A stretch of DNA of 64,000 nucleotides from Stratiolaelaps scimitus (Eukaryota; Arthropoda; Arachnida; Mesostigmata; Laelapidae). Position 1 is the stretch's first letter; every line of letters begins with the position of its first letter. The translations under genes and the position numbers were made by a program. The stretch is from the NCBI GenBank assembly GCA_019614645.1, contig JABWDB010000007.1:9499501-9563500 (forward strand), read 5' to 3'. This document shows, piece after piece, positions 26,640-38,874 of this stretch. The notes beneath the pieces are model-generated. The model was not told the origin of the DNA, did not search any database, and worked only from the letters and a program-made list of their open reading frames with translations.

Positions 26640-27240
26640 TAATAGCGGACATATACCCAAATCTTATCAAATACACAACTAGTTATCAGCACGAATTTAC
26701 TAAGGGGAATTCCACCAGCCTACGGGGTAGAAGTATACGCGATGTTTTGTCCGCGGTACGCTACCCGGTTCACGGGTACGCAATTAGCGTTTTACGCGGT
26801 AATCTCTGTATCAAGAATAAATGGGGGGGGAGTCCACTAAGACCCAGCTCGATGAAATGACGGACTGGGCATCGCACCAGAGCTCTAACATTAACCTTTA
26901 TTGGGGCTATAGGTCGATTTTTCCAAAGCCTTCGATTGCGTCAACCGCTCTCTCTCTTTGGATCTCCACACTTCAACATCTGCTCGAAGAATACACGCGA
27001 CTCGAAGAATATACGCTGGCGCAAAGTCACTTCAGGAACTGGAAATTTTGCGTTAAGGTTAATAACTGCGTCAGGTCGTTCGCAGTTTCAAGCCCCTCAA
27101 GGCTCCTTGCTGGGCCTGCTACTGTTCTGTATTCTTTCATTCTTGATCTGAGGCTGTCTGGCCAAGAGGGGTCACTCACAAGTCCTACGCGGACAAGTTG
27201 AAATGCCATGCGCCGATCTGACCGCTCATGAATCAACAGC
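26640..27240 (+). pseudogene. decayed non-LTR reverse transcriptase fragment
   Basis: RT landmarks occur in the right order but in different frames. They are a fingers-type motif resembling QHGFxKGxST (YQHEFTKGNST, near 26690), STKTQLDEMTDWA (near 26830), motif A VDFSKAFDCVNRS (near 26915), a motif B remnant QGSLLGLLLFCI (near 27095) and a YADK in place of YADD (near 27190). At least two frameshifts and the altered catalytic aspartate show it is inactive. About 100 nt between the first two landmarks match nothing expected and may be an insertion. It looks Jockey/CR1-like and differs clearly from the 54.3 kb element. Confidence 0.7.
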
Positions 27241-28522
27241 GGTTGCCGACAGCGATAGATGTGTGTTGCTGTGTGGTGGTATCGAACCAATTATCCTGAG
27301 TTGATCTCTACACCGAGATGTCCATTAGTGTGCACTCGTCATTACAACAATAAATACACGACTAATGGCGATACAATTTAACGCAAAAACGCTATGCGTA
27401 ATCTAAATGTTACAGTTGCCCCCCGCGTACGTGACTTCAATATCCATGTCACGGAGATCGTCCGTAGTGCCTCTCTGTCTCTGGTTTGTGACACAATCTT
27501 CAGATGTTTTATTGTAGAAAAAGTTGACTTTTATATTAGTTTGCGCAAACGTTTAGTGGTCCCGAAGTTTCTCTATTGTCCGACACTTTAGAGGCCCTGC
27601 CTAAAAATACCTGTAGAGTCGACTCACAGGACGCAAACTATATTGATTAGGAGGGTTTGTTAGCGGTGTAATGTTCAAAGGGAACTGGTTAATCTCCCAC
27701 CCACTAGCCGGAACAGTACACACCTTCCCCAGAGATCGAAGTAATGCCAAGCGTGCCGACTCTAGGGAAGAGATACACTCTCAGCAGAGGATGGTTTTAG
27801 CAGGCAGAGGCGTTTTGTTATCCACGACAACCCCCCTGCACTGGATCGGCCCACTTTCATGGAGATTGGAACGTCTCTGGTGGTGTCAGCGCGTTTGAAA
27901 AAAATATTTCCTTCTCTCAAAAAACAAATCTCCCACCCATCACTGAGCTGTGCGATGCTTCCCATACTTGGACACACCAAAGAATACAAGCAAATAATAC
28001 TGCAGCTATTACTCTTTCGACATTCGTATGAATAACCTTCGTATAATAATAAAAATTAATTGTATACAGGATGTGCATTTTCTTGCTGCAACTTAGTTGA
28101 AATATTTAAACATCATTTTCTCCGCAGCAGCAGCAACAACAACAACGACGACAACTTAGCTTAACGTATGCTACTTTCATTTAGTAAACCTCGGGCTTCA
28201 ACGCTTTTGACATGGTCTGGAACTATTCTCATATTAGTTCAGGCCACGCGGAGCCTTGAAAGAGATCGCCCTAACCGCGGTCGTCTATCATTGCGGTCAG
28301 CTTCAACACAAGATATTACCCTGCATCTAACCGTCGTATTGACAACATTACAGAATGATTAATTTTTTCTACACAAAATATTGTTCTTATGAAAGAAAAT
28401 CTGTCTATAGATTGTGCTACATTTATACAATAATAAGTAGATAACATCCCCCCGGGGGGGGATGTCGCCTTATTTTGTAAGTACCACCATTATTATACTT
28501 TTCTTTCATAGTATATAATATT

Positions 28523-28732
28523 CTATATAACGTCTCCATTGAGTATTCGCAGGGTGCCGCTCCGCTGTTCTCCACTGGACGATTGATATTCTACTTGGCG
28601 ATTCGCTAATAGCGAACGCGACCCCTGAAGCAAAGCAAGTGCCGCGACATTTCGCGTAGCCCCATACAACAAACTGCGCTGTGCTCTGAGGTCGAAAGCA
28701 TCGTGTCTCTTAATAGCGTCCATTGCCTTCAT
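28523..28732 (-). CDS. unassigned 69-residue ORF
   Basis: A genuine ATG opens a 69-codon frame, beginning MKAMDAIKRHDAFDLRAQR, with balanced composition, while the opposite strand is interrupted by stops. No homologue is recognised and no splice sites make it part of a larger gene. It may be coding or chance. Confidence 0.2.
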   Translation of the reverse strand: MKAMDAIKRHDAFDLRAQRSLLYGATRNVAALALLQGSRSLLANRQVEYQSSSGEQRSGTLRILNGDVI

Positions 28733-29384
28733 TAATCTTGGTTGGTCATTTTGTTAGTATTATTGTCGCTGATATTAGCATTATTGTACTAATTAGACAG
28801 CAATAACAACGACAAGATAGACGCTGGGCCACACCACCGCCATGACCATTTCGTCCTGCCCCGGACTATGCTGTGGACTATAGAGACCGCACAAAGATGA
28901 TGATGATCAGGAGGTCCGAAACGCGATCACACAGCGATCGAACGAGTGGACGCTGCCGTACGATCGGCCACACTTCAGAATGGGTTGCATTTTTTTTAGA
29001 TATAGCGAGATCGGCTGGTTTATCGATGGCTACTCAGTCGATAATGGTCAGAAAGCGTGCTCTCTCGGTACGATGTATCATGTCTCATGGCAAACGTAGG
29101 AGTAATTTCGCGTGAAAGGCCAACATCAACATTTTCTATAGGTTGGCCAACGCGGCTGGTCAAACAAAGCCGTTAGTACCTTGAACGGGACGAATGGCAA
29201 CAAATGAGTGTCACTTGATTAGTGGTAATCGTGAATAAAATTTGATACTATCGCTGCCCGGGCGAGCCTGAACAGGTAGATCCTAAAAGCGATTAGTGAG
29301 TTTCTCGTTTCATTAATTAGTGGTTGTTCGAATACAAAAGGACCCACTAAGAAATCTGCTCCCTACTTCTAGTTTAACCACCTT

Positions 29385-29455
29385 AAGTTTATCGAAATCT
29401 CAATCAAAGCGCCGGACTGGCCGATCTGGGATTCCTGGGCTCGATGTCCAGATGG
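29385..29455 (+). mobile_element. tRNA-derived SINE-like head
   Basis: The order CTCAATCAAAGCGCCGGACT, then GATCTGGGATTCCT, then GGGCTCGATGTCC (29437-29449) follows the D-arm, anticodon-arm and B-box layout of a tRNA Leu/Ser-like SINE head. Both boxes deviate from consensus, so it is likely an old copy. Confidence 0.4.
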
Positions 29456-32400
29456 CCACTCAGTGATTGCTCAAATTCGTTGACTTCTTAAGGCGCTTAA
29501 TGTGTGGTGGATTGTATATATTATGTCAACGGCATGTGAATGCTTTGTCTGGCTACTTTACCACGCCAAGATTTTTGGGAATGCATCTTTAGTCAATTCG
29601 GCGAATATTTAAGAGTATTTTGCATTACCAGAGCCGTAATCCGTAAATATGTTTGTGATCAAATTGCCGCGTTGGGTGCTAATCTGGCAGGGATCGAGAA
29701 ACAACAGTAGATCCAATCCAATCCTTTCTTAAGCTGATGGTTTGCTTAGATCTTCTTGAAAGTGGACAGGAGCACAGCGTCAACGAAGTGGTGAACGCAG
29801 CTGAGGATTACAGTCGCTGCGAGGAGCTTGCTTTCCGAAATAGAACTGTTGCTTAAAAAAAACAAAACATCAGTACTTTATATTTTTATTTAAACATCAC
29901 TTTCCTGACGGGTCGAAAGGGCTCACATGTATCGTCTGTTGGCCAATTTGGATTAGACGATTCGCATCCCCTATGACCCTCATATATATATATATATATC
30001 ATAGATAAAGCTGTCTCACTCATTAGCGAGATCTTCCGCTAAAGATGAATCCATGTTATCGCGACAATGAGGCTAGAAGCCAACATACAATATATGAACG
30101 ATCGTCGGCGAGCTTGTTCAAAACCTTGTGTCCATATGCAGATTTGGCGATGTCCCCAAGAATGACTGCCAGGTTAAGAGAATACCTAATGGAAGACTAA
30201 CAACGAACGCCAACACGTCTGTTTTTATGCAGACGAAACAAAAAAACTAAATAAAAATGCGAACCACCACGCTGGTGTCCGTCGCGGTAGCAAAACGCGT
30301 TACAGATTCAACGCGTACAACACTATGGCGCAACTATCTCCAGCCACAAAAACTAAACAAGTTTCATCAGCAACTCGCCTGTGTGTATCGCCTGCACTCG
30401 GCCTCCTCCCGTTCGGGCAGTGGTTCCCGAGTTCCCATCCAGGATGACGGCCCCCCCCCGCCCCCGACGTTTGCGTCGACGATAAATTCGTTCGTCTGTT
30501 CTTGTGGTGGCCCCATTGAGCGTCGCCCTGCGTCGCAAAGGCCAGAATCGTCTCAACTCTGCGCCTGTTCTCTAAACCGCTAAATAGATGGATGGATGAA
30601 TGGACGGCACATTTGGCGTTCATCTCAACATGACGAAGAGAGATAGACAAATATACAGGCAGATAGACAGACGGACCGGCCGATGGAGGGGGTCCTTTGT
30701 GCTTAAGTTTGTGTTTTTAGCTGACCGCGACAATCTTGATAGTATGATAAGCATCCCACTCGAAGACGACCACAAGGGCTGCTGCTGCTGCCGCCGCTGC
30801 CGCCGCAGCAGTACATGGGGAAGACAACGCGACAATGATGACAACGACAAATGACACAGACGAGTCAGTGAACAGCGAACGCGAAAAGCAAACAACCGCA
30901 TCAACAGCAGCAGCAGCAGCAACAACAATAACAACGCACAGCAACAATATAGCAATAATGAAAAAGCGAAGAAATCGTGGCGGGCTGCCCGTGGCCCGTC
31001 GGTTCTCGGGCCACATGTTCGTCGTTTGCATATGGTACTCTGCAGCTTAGCAAATGACAATAATGACAATAATAATAATAAAGAAAATTGTAATTAAAGT
31101 AAATAAACATCGTACAAGGGAATTCAGATATAATGAGGAATATAACAATTTATGCTATGCGGCTAATGTTATTAATCAGTGTAGAGTGCTTCTTTGGTTT
31201 ATACGATACCAACATCGAGAGCGTTATGCTTCATCTATCTTAAGTCAGTCGATGCTCCCAGAGATAGCTCGTGTGTGGGTTGTCTCTGCCATTGTCACTC
31301 ATATATATATTATTCAGTAGGGGCATATATCGTAATAGTCTCGCCAGTATCTGTCGAACTCTACGCAAGGCATTCGAGCGAGCTCGTCAGTAATATTACG
31401 CAGACAACTGACTGGCTTATATCGGAAGAGGGACACTGTTGGCGCTGTTTTTTTTGTTTTTGAGCTATAAGTGATTTTATCGTTTTTGGACCATTGTAAA
31501 CAATCCTTAACCAACGATTTCTGAAGCCTTGTAAATTTGCAGTTCCAAGAATTAATCATGCTACTAATGAACCAATTACAGGCGCTATCAACCTCAAATG
31601 ACCACTGGCGTCGCAGCGGGTTGCTGTTCCGGTCTTTGCAGCGTCAGGTCAATGCAATTACAATGAACTGGAAGCCGTATCGTCTCGGTGGAAACTTTGT
31701 ATGCTTCCAACGGATAGCTCTCTGTTGATAGTTACTAGTTATTATTGTGCTCCCAGCAACAACTTGTTGTTGCGAAATGGTTTCAGTCGCGTCCTGCTTT
31801 GGCCTGACAGATCATCATCGAAGGCTCTGACCCCATTTTCACATGTTCTCGTTGTATAGAGAAGGCCCTCTTCCTCAACATTGCTAACCTTTCCTCCAAC
31901 ACAAAAAGTGCAATCAATCTCGTTAATTCACTCGCTCGGTTGCGTATATTTGCACACGATGATATTGTTTGTGCGCCATTCGCAGCGACCTCTCCGGAAA
32001 CGTTAGGGACATAAAAAAAACAAGCGGACAATCAGTCACTGTAGATTGTACTTACGGATTTCGTAAGAAAGTTAGTAGTACTATATACGTTCTCTGAACT
32101 TTCACCGGCATACCTAGAAGCAATCGATTGTTGGACCGGCCGATGTTCACCGGCAAATGCACATATTCTCGAAGCAAGCAGCATGCGTGCCCTTGTCGGA
32201 TCGATCTACGCGAGTCGACATCGGATACACCTGGCATGCCAATGCAAACATGAGACCAATCTCGAGTACACAGTACAGTTCGAAACAATGTGTCGCAAAT
32301 TGAAAATGACTATCACAGCAACGTCAGCTCGTAAAACTGTTTAATAGCGTTTAAAATCTATTTGACACGCACACGCACATACACTCTGCTCGTATCGACC

Positions 32401-32598
32401 AGACGATACAAACATCTCTAAGACGCTTCACGTAATTATATTTTGCGAGGCGAAGTTACACGAAGACATATTGATGGTTTTCTTCAATTCGACTTGATTC
32501 ACAGGCGGTTTCCGACGTCAGAGAGTCGCTGTACGAGGCCACTGCTGTGGTCGATCGACAGCCCGGAAAGCTGAGCGGTTGATTTTTTTGCAAATACT

Positions 32599-32629
<31 letters not shown>

Positions 32630-32630
32630 G
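32599..32630. repeat. (TAA)n microsatellite
   Basis: A pure TAA run. Similar TAA/TTA tracts lie at 44306-44335, 44531-44590 and 53989-54009. Confidence 0.95.
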
Positions 32631-35600
32631 AAATAATAGCGACAATGATGACGATACAACGTGCGTACAGTTTCTCCAATTTCTCCCGTATTGAGTGCAT
32701 GGGCGATCTTATCAGTCTGCTGGCGGACAATGACAGCAGCCGGCAGAATGACAGACTTCACCGGGCGGCGCGACGCGGTCGCTCTCTCCGAGACCGACCA
32801 AGACAAGACGGTTGTTGTCGGGCCAAGCATTTGCACAGGTTTCCACCGGACGGGCAGGGGAACCCGATTCCTCGGACAGGATGAAAACGCTATTAATGTG
32901 CACCAGTGTCAACAGCAATGTTGTCTCTTCTGCTGTGATAAGCGATTTATTGTCGGTGTCATTTAGTTTTCAATTCGATCGCATACTATCACGGCTAATA
33001 CCGAATACATGCTTTGTTGCCGTCTGATGACGACGCGATGCCCTTCCGATGAACGATTTAAAAGTTCGGCACCCAGAGGCAGAACGAGCACACCAAACGA
33101 GAGCGAGAGAGAGAGAAGCCAATGGATACCTAATTCGAATTGGTCTAGTTGGAGCACGACCCGATTGCATACGGTACATTTCAGAGTGATTTCATACGAC
33201 GGCGAAAAAAGAGCCTCTTATTCTCGTGCACTCAATGGTGACGGTCTGATGGAATTATTGACAGGGATGAGTGTCTCGATCATATACAGATGGCCTAAAC
33301 CGGCTAGGAATTAGCTGAGCATTTTGCTGATGCGGACGCAATGGCTTTGGAAATTCGGACCGACCCGGTGAACTGGGAAATTTGACTGGGTGAATTGCCA
33401 TTCGCGTCAAATAAATGTTCCCATATTTGATGCGCGTTTGTCCTCCACAGTCAGCCCTCAATGATGATGTAGATTTGAAAGAGTAACTTGAATTATTATC
33501 ATTTTTAGCCTTGAATGACACCGGCGATATGCATCGTGGAACTGCTTAATGAGTTTGTATTAATTATCGATGAATGTGTGTGAAAATTACAAAAATATGA
33601 TCGAGTAAACATGGATAATGAATAATATATATATATGTATATATATACTGTGCGTTGTGCTTTTTTCCTTTTGTAATTAACTGGCTCTAATTATATAGGT
33701 TAAAGTCATTAACCTGCACATTACGGTTAGAGAAACGAGGAGAGGACCAATGAGCGATAAAGCTCGAAATTCTCCGCGATAGTGATGCTGCAAACTCGCT
33801 CGCCTCCATTTAGATTGCGATTGGCAATTTATTTTTGACTTATTTCTGTTTTGTCATATGCTTCTGGCAATAAAACATCCCGGGGTGTCGGATGTGCTAT
33901 CAACTTCGATTACAAAAATACGAAATTGATAGCGTCCTGACTATTTGTGCATAATAATGATTATCGTGGTGACAACGAAGCTCCTGGATAAATTAGTAAT
34001 AGTACAGGTAATTAGCTCATCATTGGATATGAACGCGATAATTTCAAATGAGTTCAATGAATTCGCTCTGGCCGCTGCTTACCCGTTGCGAGTCACCGGT
34101 CTACGCATTGACACCTGCCGCTGGTAGTAAGCGCTGTTTCCTTATTTGGAACTTTTTAATGAGGTGGCAGCTCGGTACATGTACCATCGACTAATCTCAA
34201 GCTGGGTTTTGTCTACAACCCCCCACCCCCCAGTTAATGTTGTATGTGGCTAGATATGATTATTACTTCTAACGTTATGCTGATCTCGATTCGTCTGCTG
34301 AGAAGCGTTGACGAATAGTACTAGCGTGGTCCCAAATACATTTGCCTACCACGAACTATTTATACTTAATGCAAATGCTTCCGTCTCTCAAGGATTTGTC
34401 GAACTCGATTATCATTGATCGGGCTGTTTTAATGTATACGATAAATGGTGACACAGCTGGGAACGGGGTGTCAAGCATCGCCCACCGTGCAAACTGCTTC
34501 CATGGTTCACTTGGTGAAAAACTTGAGATTGTTCATAGACTTTTGCAGAAAATCACTATAACAGCTCTGTTTGGTGCCTTCGTATACGTGTAACAAAAAA
34601 AAACGATCTAAGAAGTGGTTATCTCCATCAGTTCGTTTTATTTTCGACTAACGTAAGGCAAATTGCACATGATTCGATGTCATTTTGATAAACGTGTGAA
34701 ATCCAATAACTGATTCGCACTCTTACATACTAATTTTCGATATGCTTCCAACGATCGTTACGTCAGTGTGATCGTTGTTTCAGCACAATTTAGTGCTGTT
34801 TCATTCCGATTTGTGCTAAATAATACCGTCCCGTCATAAACTATTCAAACGATATTAATTACAATGCCTGTGATAAGGGGGACCGATATCATAGCTGAAG
34901 CTAGTTCGATTGGCTTTACACGACGGCATTCACCCTACCATAGTATTACGTGAACGCCAACGGCGCTAACTGGTTCTCGAAATCTTGCCTGTCTTCGACG
35001 ATTGCCGTCGACAAATTTAACCTACTAATTAGAGAGTTTCTTCGATGTCCCCGCTAGCCGGATCAAAGCAGATTAGCGAACAATCGAATACAGGTTTGTC
35101 TCTCGCTTTGGCCAGGAGTTAATAATCATTATCTATCATAGGAGACCCCCACGACGCTGTGAACCAGCCACAAATTGCTCTAAGATTCCCCCCCACCCCC
35201 CCGCTGCCGCTGGGTTTGAACTGATATTGTGCACATGACTAAACTAGATGTTTTCATCATCGAATGAAGCGGCAGAATTCCCGCGTGGAGACCAATGAAC
35301 GAAGTTCTTCGTTAGCAGCGGGAATGCTGTCTCCGTTCAATTCATGTCGTCGCAGACGCTGAGGATACTGACTGGTGCGGCGTAGAAACTAAGAACAACA
35401 ACAACAACAGCAGCAGAACAAGTGCTGCTGCCCACGACGACGACGACAACAACAACAGCAACAACAACAACATCAGCAACAAGAACAACGAAACAAATGC
35501 TAAATGAGCCGGTATGGCGCAGTGAAGTATGATGTCTGATTCGACATTCGGAGCACGTGCGTTTTTCGAAAACCACCCGTGGGAGCAAAGAGTTGACTCA

Positions 35601-36226
35601 TGGGCGGTCCAACTGGCCAAAGGGTGTGTGCTCGATAATATCGGCGCAGGCTGACATCAATATTATTTGGCTGAATAAGTGAATTTTGCTCTTGCTAGAC
35701 GTTGTTGTTGTTGTCCTGCGTATTTAGCACGGATGTGTAACACAAATGAATGAATGCATTGGAACATAATAACAGGGGGGGGGGGCGGGGACAAATACAA
35801 CTCGAAAGAGCCAAAACGCTACGTCATATCGTACGTCGTACGCTAACGTATTCCGGCAGCACCAAGTAACTGTTCCGTCTATGGATGGATGGGGGATGGG
35901 GTGTTTGTGTGAATGCGGGCTCCGGCTGTGCCTTGACTTGTCCATGCAATGGTTACGTGCGGCACAGTCGTTAGAGACGCCACGGTAAGAGGAGGAGGAG
36001 GAGGCAGTTGTACGTGCGAATATTCCATTGAAGTCATGATGATACGATAGCAGCATTTTGAATACCTCAGTCAGAGTCGTCTGACATTAAATACTAATAA
36101 TGATAATAAATGTACAAGTGAGTGAACATGAAGTGCAGCAGTGTGTAGAGATGGGTTTACTTTGTGGGCTTTTTTTGTTGCTTGTAGACAAAGCTTTTTT
36201 TTCTAGAGAGAGCGTTTGTTGTAATC

Positions 36227-36254
36227 TATATATATATATATATATATATATATA
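36227..36254. repeat. (TA)n microsatellite
   Basis: A pure TA run of 28 bp. Similar runs occur at 37336-37359, 48155-48182 and 50590-50614. Confidence 0.95.
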
Positions 36255-37357
36255 ATGTTACTTTAAACACAGACAACGTTGTACAACGTAAAATGAACCG
36301 AGTAGGACAAACGCTTTCCAAATGAGAGTAGTTCAGTGCACAGAATTCTTCTCAGACTAGAGATGTAGTTAGATGGAAATAATTCACTGATAGAGCGCTC
36401 GGTCGTATCGCCAGCCAACGGATGCAGCTGCTGGTGAACCATTAAAAAAGGATGCTCCAAAATATCCTGTCCTTATACAGGTATTGGCTTACGACTCCGT
36501 TTCACGGCTACACTTGTCGCTACAAGCTGCAAATCGACAAAATAAGAATCCATCTACAACAGTCACGTGTAGAGAAATTGTAACGATTCGAGTTATCACA
36601 TCGAGAGATAACAGTACCTGATGAGACTAATTCACTAATCAGCCAGTACTGGTATGATAACAAGGGAACAAGAAGAGGAATCAATGAGACACCAACCAAC
36701 TTCTTTTGTGTGTTTTAGTTGAGGCTCAGCATGGCGTTGTACACAACGATCATTGTTTACAATGAATCCAACACGTGGCGCAGGTCCTGCCCGTGTCGTC
36801 ATGTCAAATCGGTTTGTTAATGCCCATCGCATTATCGAGAACAATCGACTTTTGAGGTTAACGAAACTCGTGAGAGGGGCGTGCATATATTGGTCGTCTC
36901 ATGAAAGTAAGAATAAAATGTCATGAATAAACGAAGCACAACAAAGTAGCCATTAATCGCGTTCTCATCGAACTGCTCGCTGCGTCACCTTGTGTTTGCT
37001 ACGTATCGGCCACACAAGAGCCATCTGGCTGTACGCAGGCGTCCATCGACAGAGAGGATCGCGAGAAGGCGAACACTATACAGAGAAACCCTCTACGCCA
37101 CGGATTGTAGCGTAGTTCAGCACGCATCGGTGGGCTGACAGGCCGGAGTATTTCGACGAGAGGGATTCTACCATAACACGAGTCTGCACTAGTAGCACAT
37201 GGCGGCGGAGGCAGAGCTTTTCGCTAGGACTAGCTTCGTCCTTCTCGCTGCGCCCCTGAAGTGCACACAGAGCTTGTGTCATGTACACGTGACATCTGAA
37301 TTGATTTGAAATTTAATTATCAGGCGCCCCGATACTATATATATATATATATATATA

Positions 37358-37389
37358 TACCAATAGACCGCAATATCGGTCTATTGGTA
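37358..37389. repeat. perfect 13-bp inverted repeat beside an AT run
   Basis: Arms taccaatagaccg and its exact reverse complement flank a 6-nt loop (caatat), directly abutting the (TA)n run at 37336-37359. Confidence 0.9.
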
Positions 37390-37619
37390 GGGATATGCGG
37401 CGGATAAATTGATTTTTGTTCAGTACATACACATACACAGACAAAAGGATAGCTATAGAAGTATAGCAAGTTGATACCGGTGTATTTAATTCCGCCCCTA
37501 TGTAGGAGGTACTTCGTCTAGTACCTACTTTTGTTCTCCGTAGAAATATGCTGTAACGGTTCTATTGTGTTCTTGGCTTGCCTATTTTAGCTAACGTTAA
37601 TTAATGTGCAGCAATTATA

Positions 37620-37790
37620 AGTGTATGTAGAATATCTGCATTTGTCCCCAGAGACATTGACAACGTAAAGGGCTGTTGCCATTCGTGGCCGAGGTTTACT
37701 CGGCCCCGTGATCACAACGGAGCTCCGATGGACCCTATCATCATACAGCCAATTTGTGCATGCACGCTTTACTGACTAAGCCGAGATAAG
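37620..37790 (-). mobile_element. possible tRNA-derived SINE with body
   Basis: On the minus strand, CTCGGCTTAGTCAGTAAAGCG (37785-37765) resembles a tRNA A box and is followed about 35 nt later by GGGTCC-type sequence where a B box should be. A body follows with a 7-bp stem, GGCCGAG-TAAAC-CTCGGCC. The B box is poor, so the call rests mainly on the A box and layout. Confidence 0.3.
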
Positions 37791-38813
37791 ATCAAGTTTG
37801 AACCTTCATCGTTTTTGTCCAACCGCCGACACAGACGCTGAGATAACAGCCGATTTCATCTAGGCCCTTTAGCTGTAGCCGCCCTGATAGCCGCTGTCGT
37901 TGTCATATCACGTGGCTGTTGCCGGTGCGGCCTGCACAATTAGAGTAGTGACGCGGGTCGGCAATCATTAATGACAACATGAACAAAAGGCCGGGCTCAT
38001 TTTTAGCAAGCCAATTCGCGGCATCTTCAGCATCCACAGCTGTACATCCGCCGTTTGTCACCGGCCGACGTCACACCATGAACGTCGGGGATTCTGGCTG
38101 GCTTTTTCTCTCCAATTCCAAACGTCTCCTCTCCCAACTGAGTAAATAGACATAATGAGAGTGGCCATCGCAGAAGATGCAGAAGAAGCATAACGCCACA
38201 ACATATCCATGTACATCGTACTATCTAAATAAGTAAGTGGCCTGTGGCACCACGCGATTAACGCAAATGAACAGCGACGCTGGTCAGCAGCGGTTCTGCG
38301 CGCCGTCCGCTCGACGCGGTCAAAAACCCAGAGGCAAAAGCGAGCGCGAGATGATACTTGATCGTCGTGAGGCCGTCGCATTGGAGTGAAAAAAAAAATG
38401 AGAGAAATATCCCCGAACTAATCGGTAGCACAATCCAGCTAGTATATGGACATAGTGTATGCTATCCAATCGAATGTATGTGTATAGATGCGCTACTTGG
38501 TTAGGATGCGCGGTGGCGTGTTTGCATCGGCAAGGTAAACCGGACCACCATTGGTGACGGCGATGGAGATGTTGATCATGATGTTGTTGTTGTTGGTGGT
38601 GGCGGCGGTGATCAAGGACCACCTAGCAATCAGAGGATGCAACTGGGAACTCACGGCTGATTCGATGAGCATCGAATACGCTATGCACATGAGAGTTTAT
38701 ACAGTACATCTTGATACGGTGGTGTTGTATCATACAATACATAGAAATGCCCATCAATTATGACACAAACTATTATTACTGTACTATATACTATCCGATA
38801 AACTGCCGTACTG

Positions 38814-38874
38814 GATTATTATTATTATTATTATTATCATCATGATCATCATTGTCGTCGTCGTCGTCATCATG
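38814..38874. repeat. compound triplet tract (TTA)n(TCA)n(TCG)n
   Basis: TTA repeats are followed by ATC/ATG and then TCG repeats across 60 bp. Confidence 0.95.

Larger units (their letters stand above)
27241..37619. other. no recognisable gene; repeats and a SINE-like head
   Basis: Contents include CAG/CAA triplets at 28125-28150 and 30780-30960, a C/G palindrome at 28444-28465, TAA repeats and G-runs near 35775. Open frames near 29740 and 31800 were examined and not accepted. Confidence 0.5.

Noticed and set aside
31783..32031. Plus-strand phrase RIFAHDDIV resembling RT motif C, with the opposite strand also open.
   Set aside because: An extra residue disrupts the YADD-type motif and no other RT motifs are nearby.
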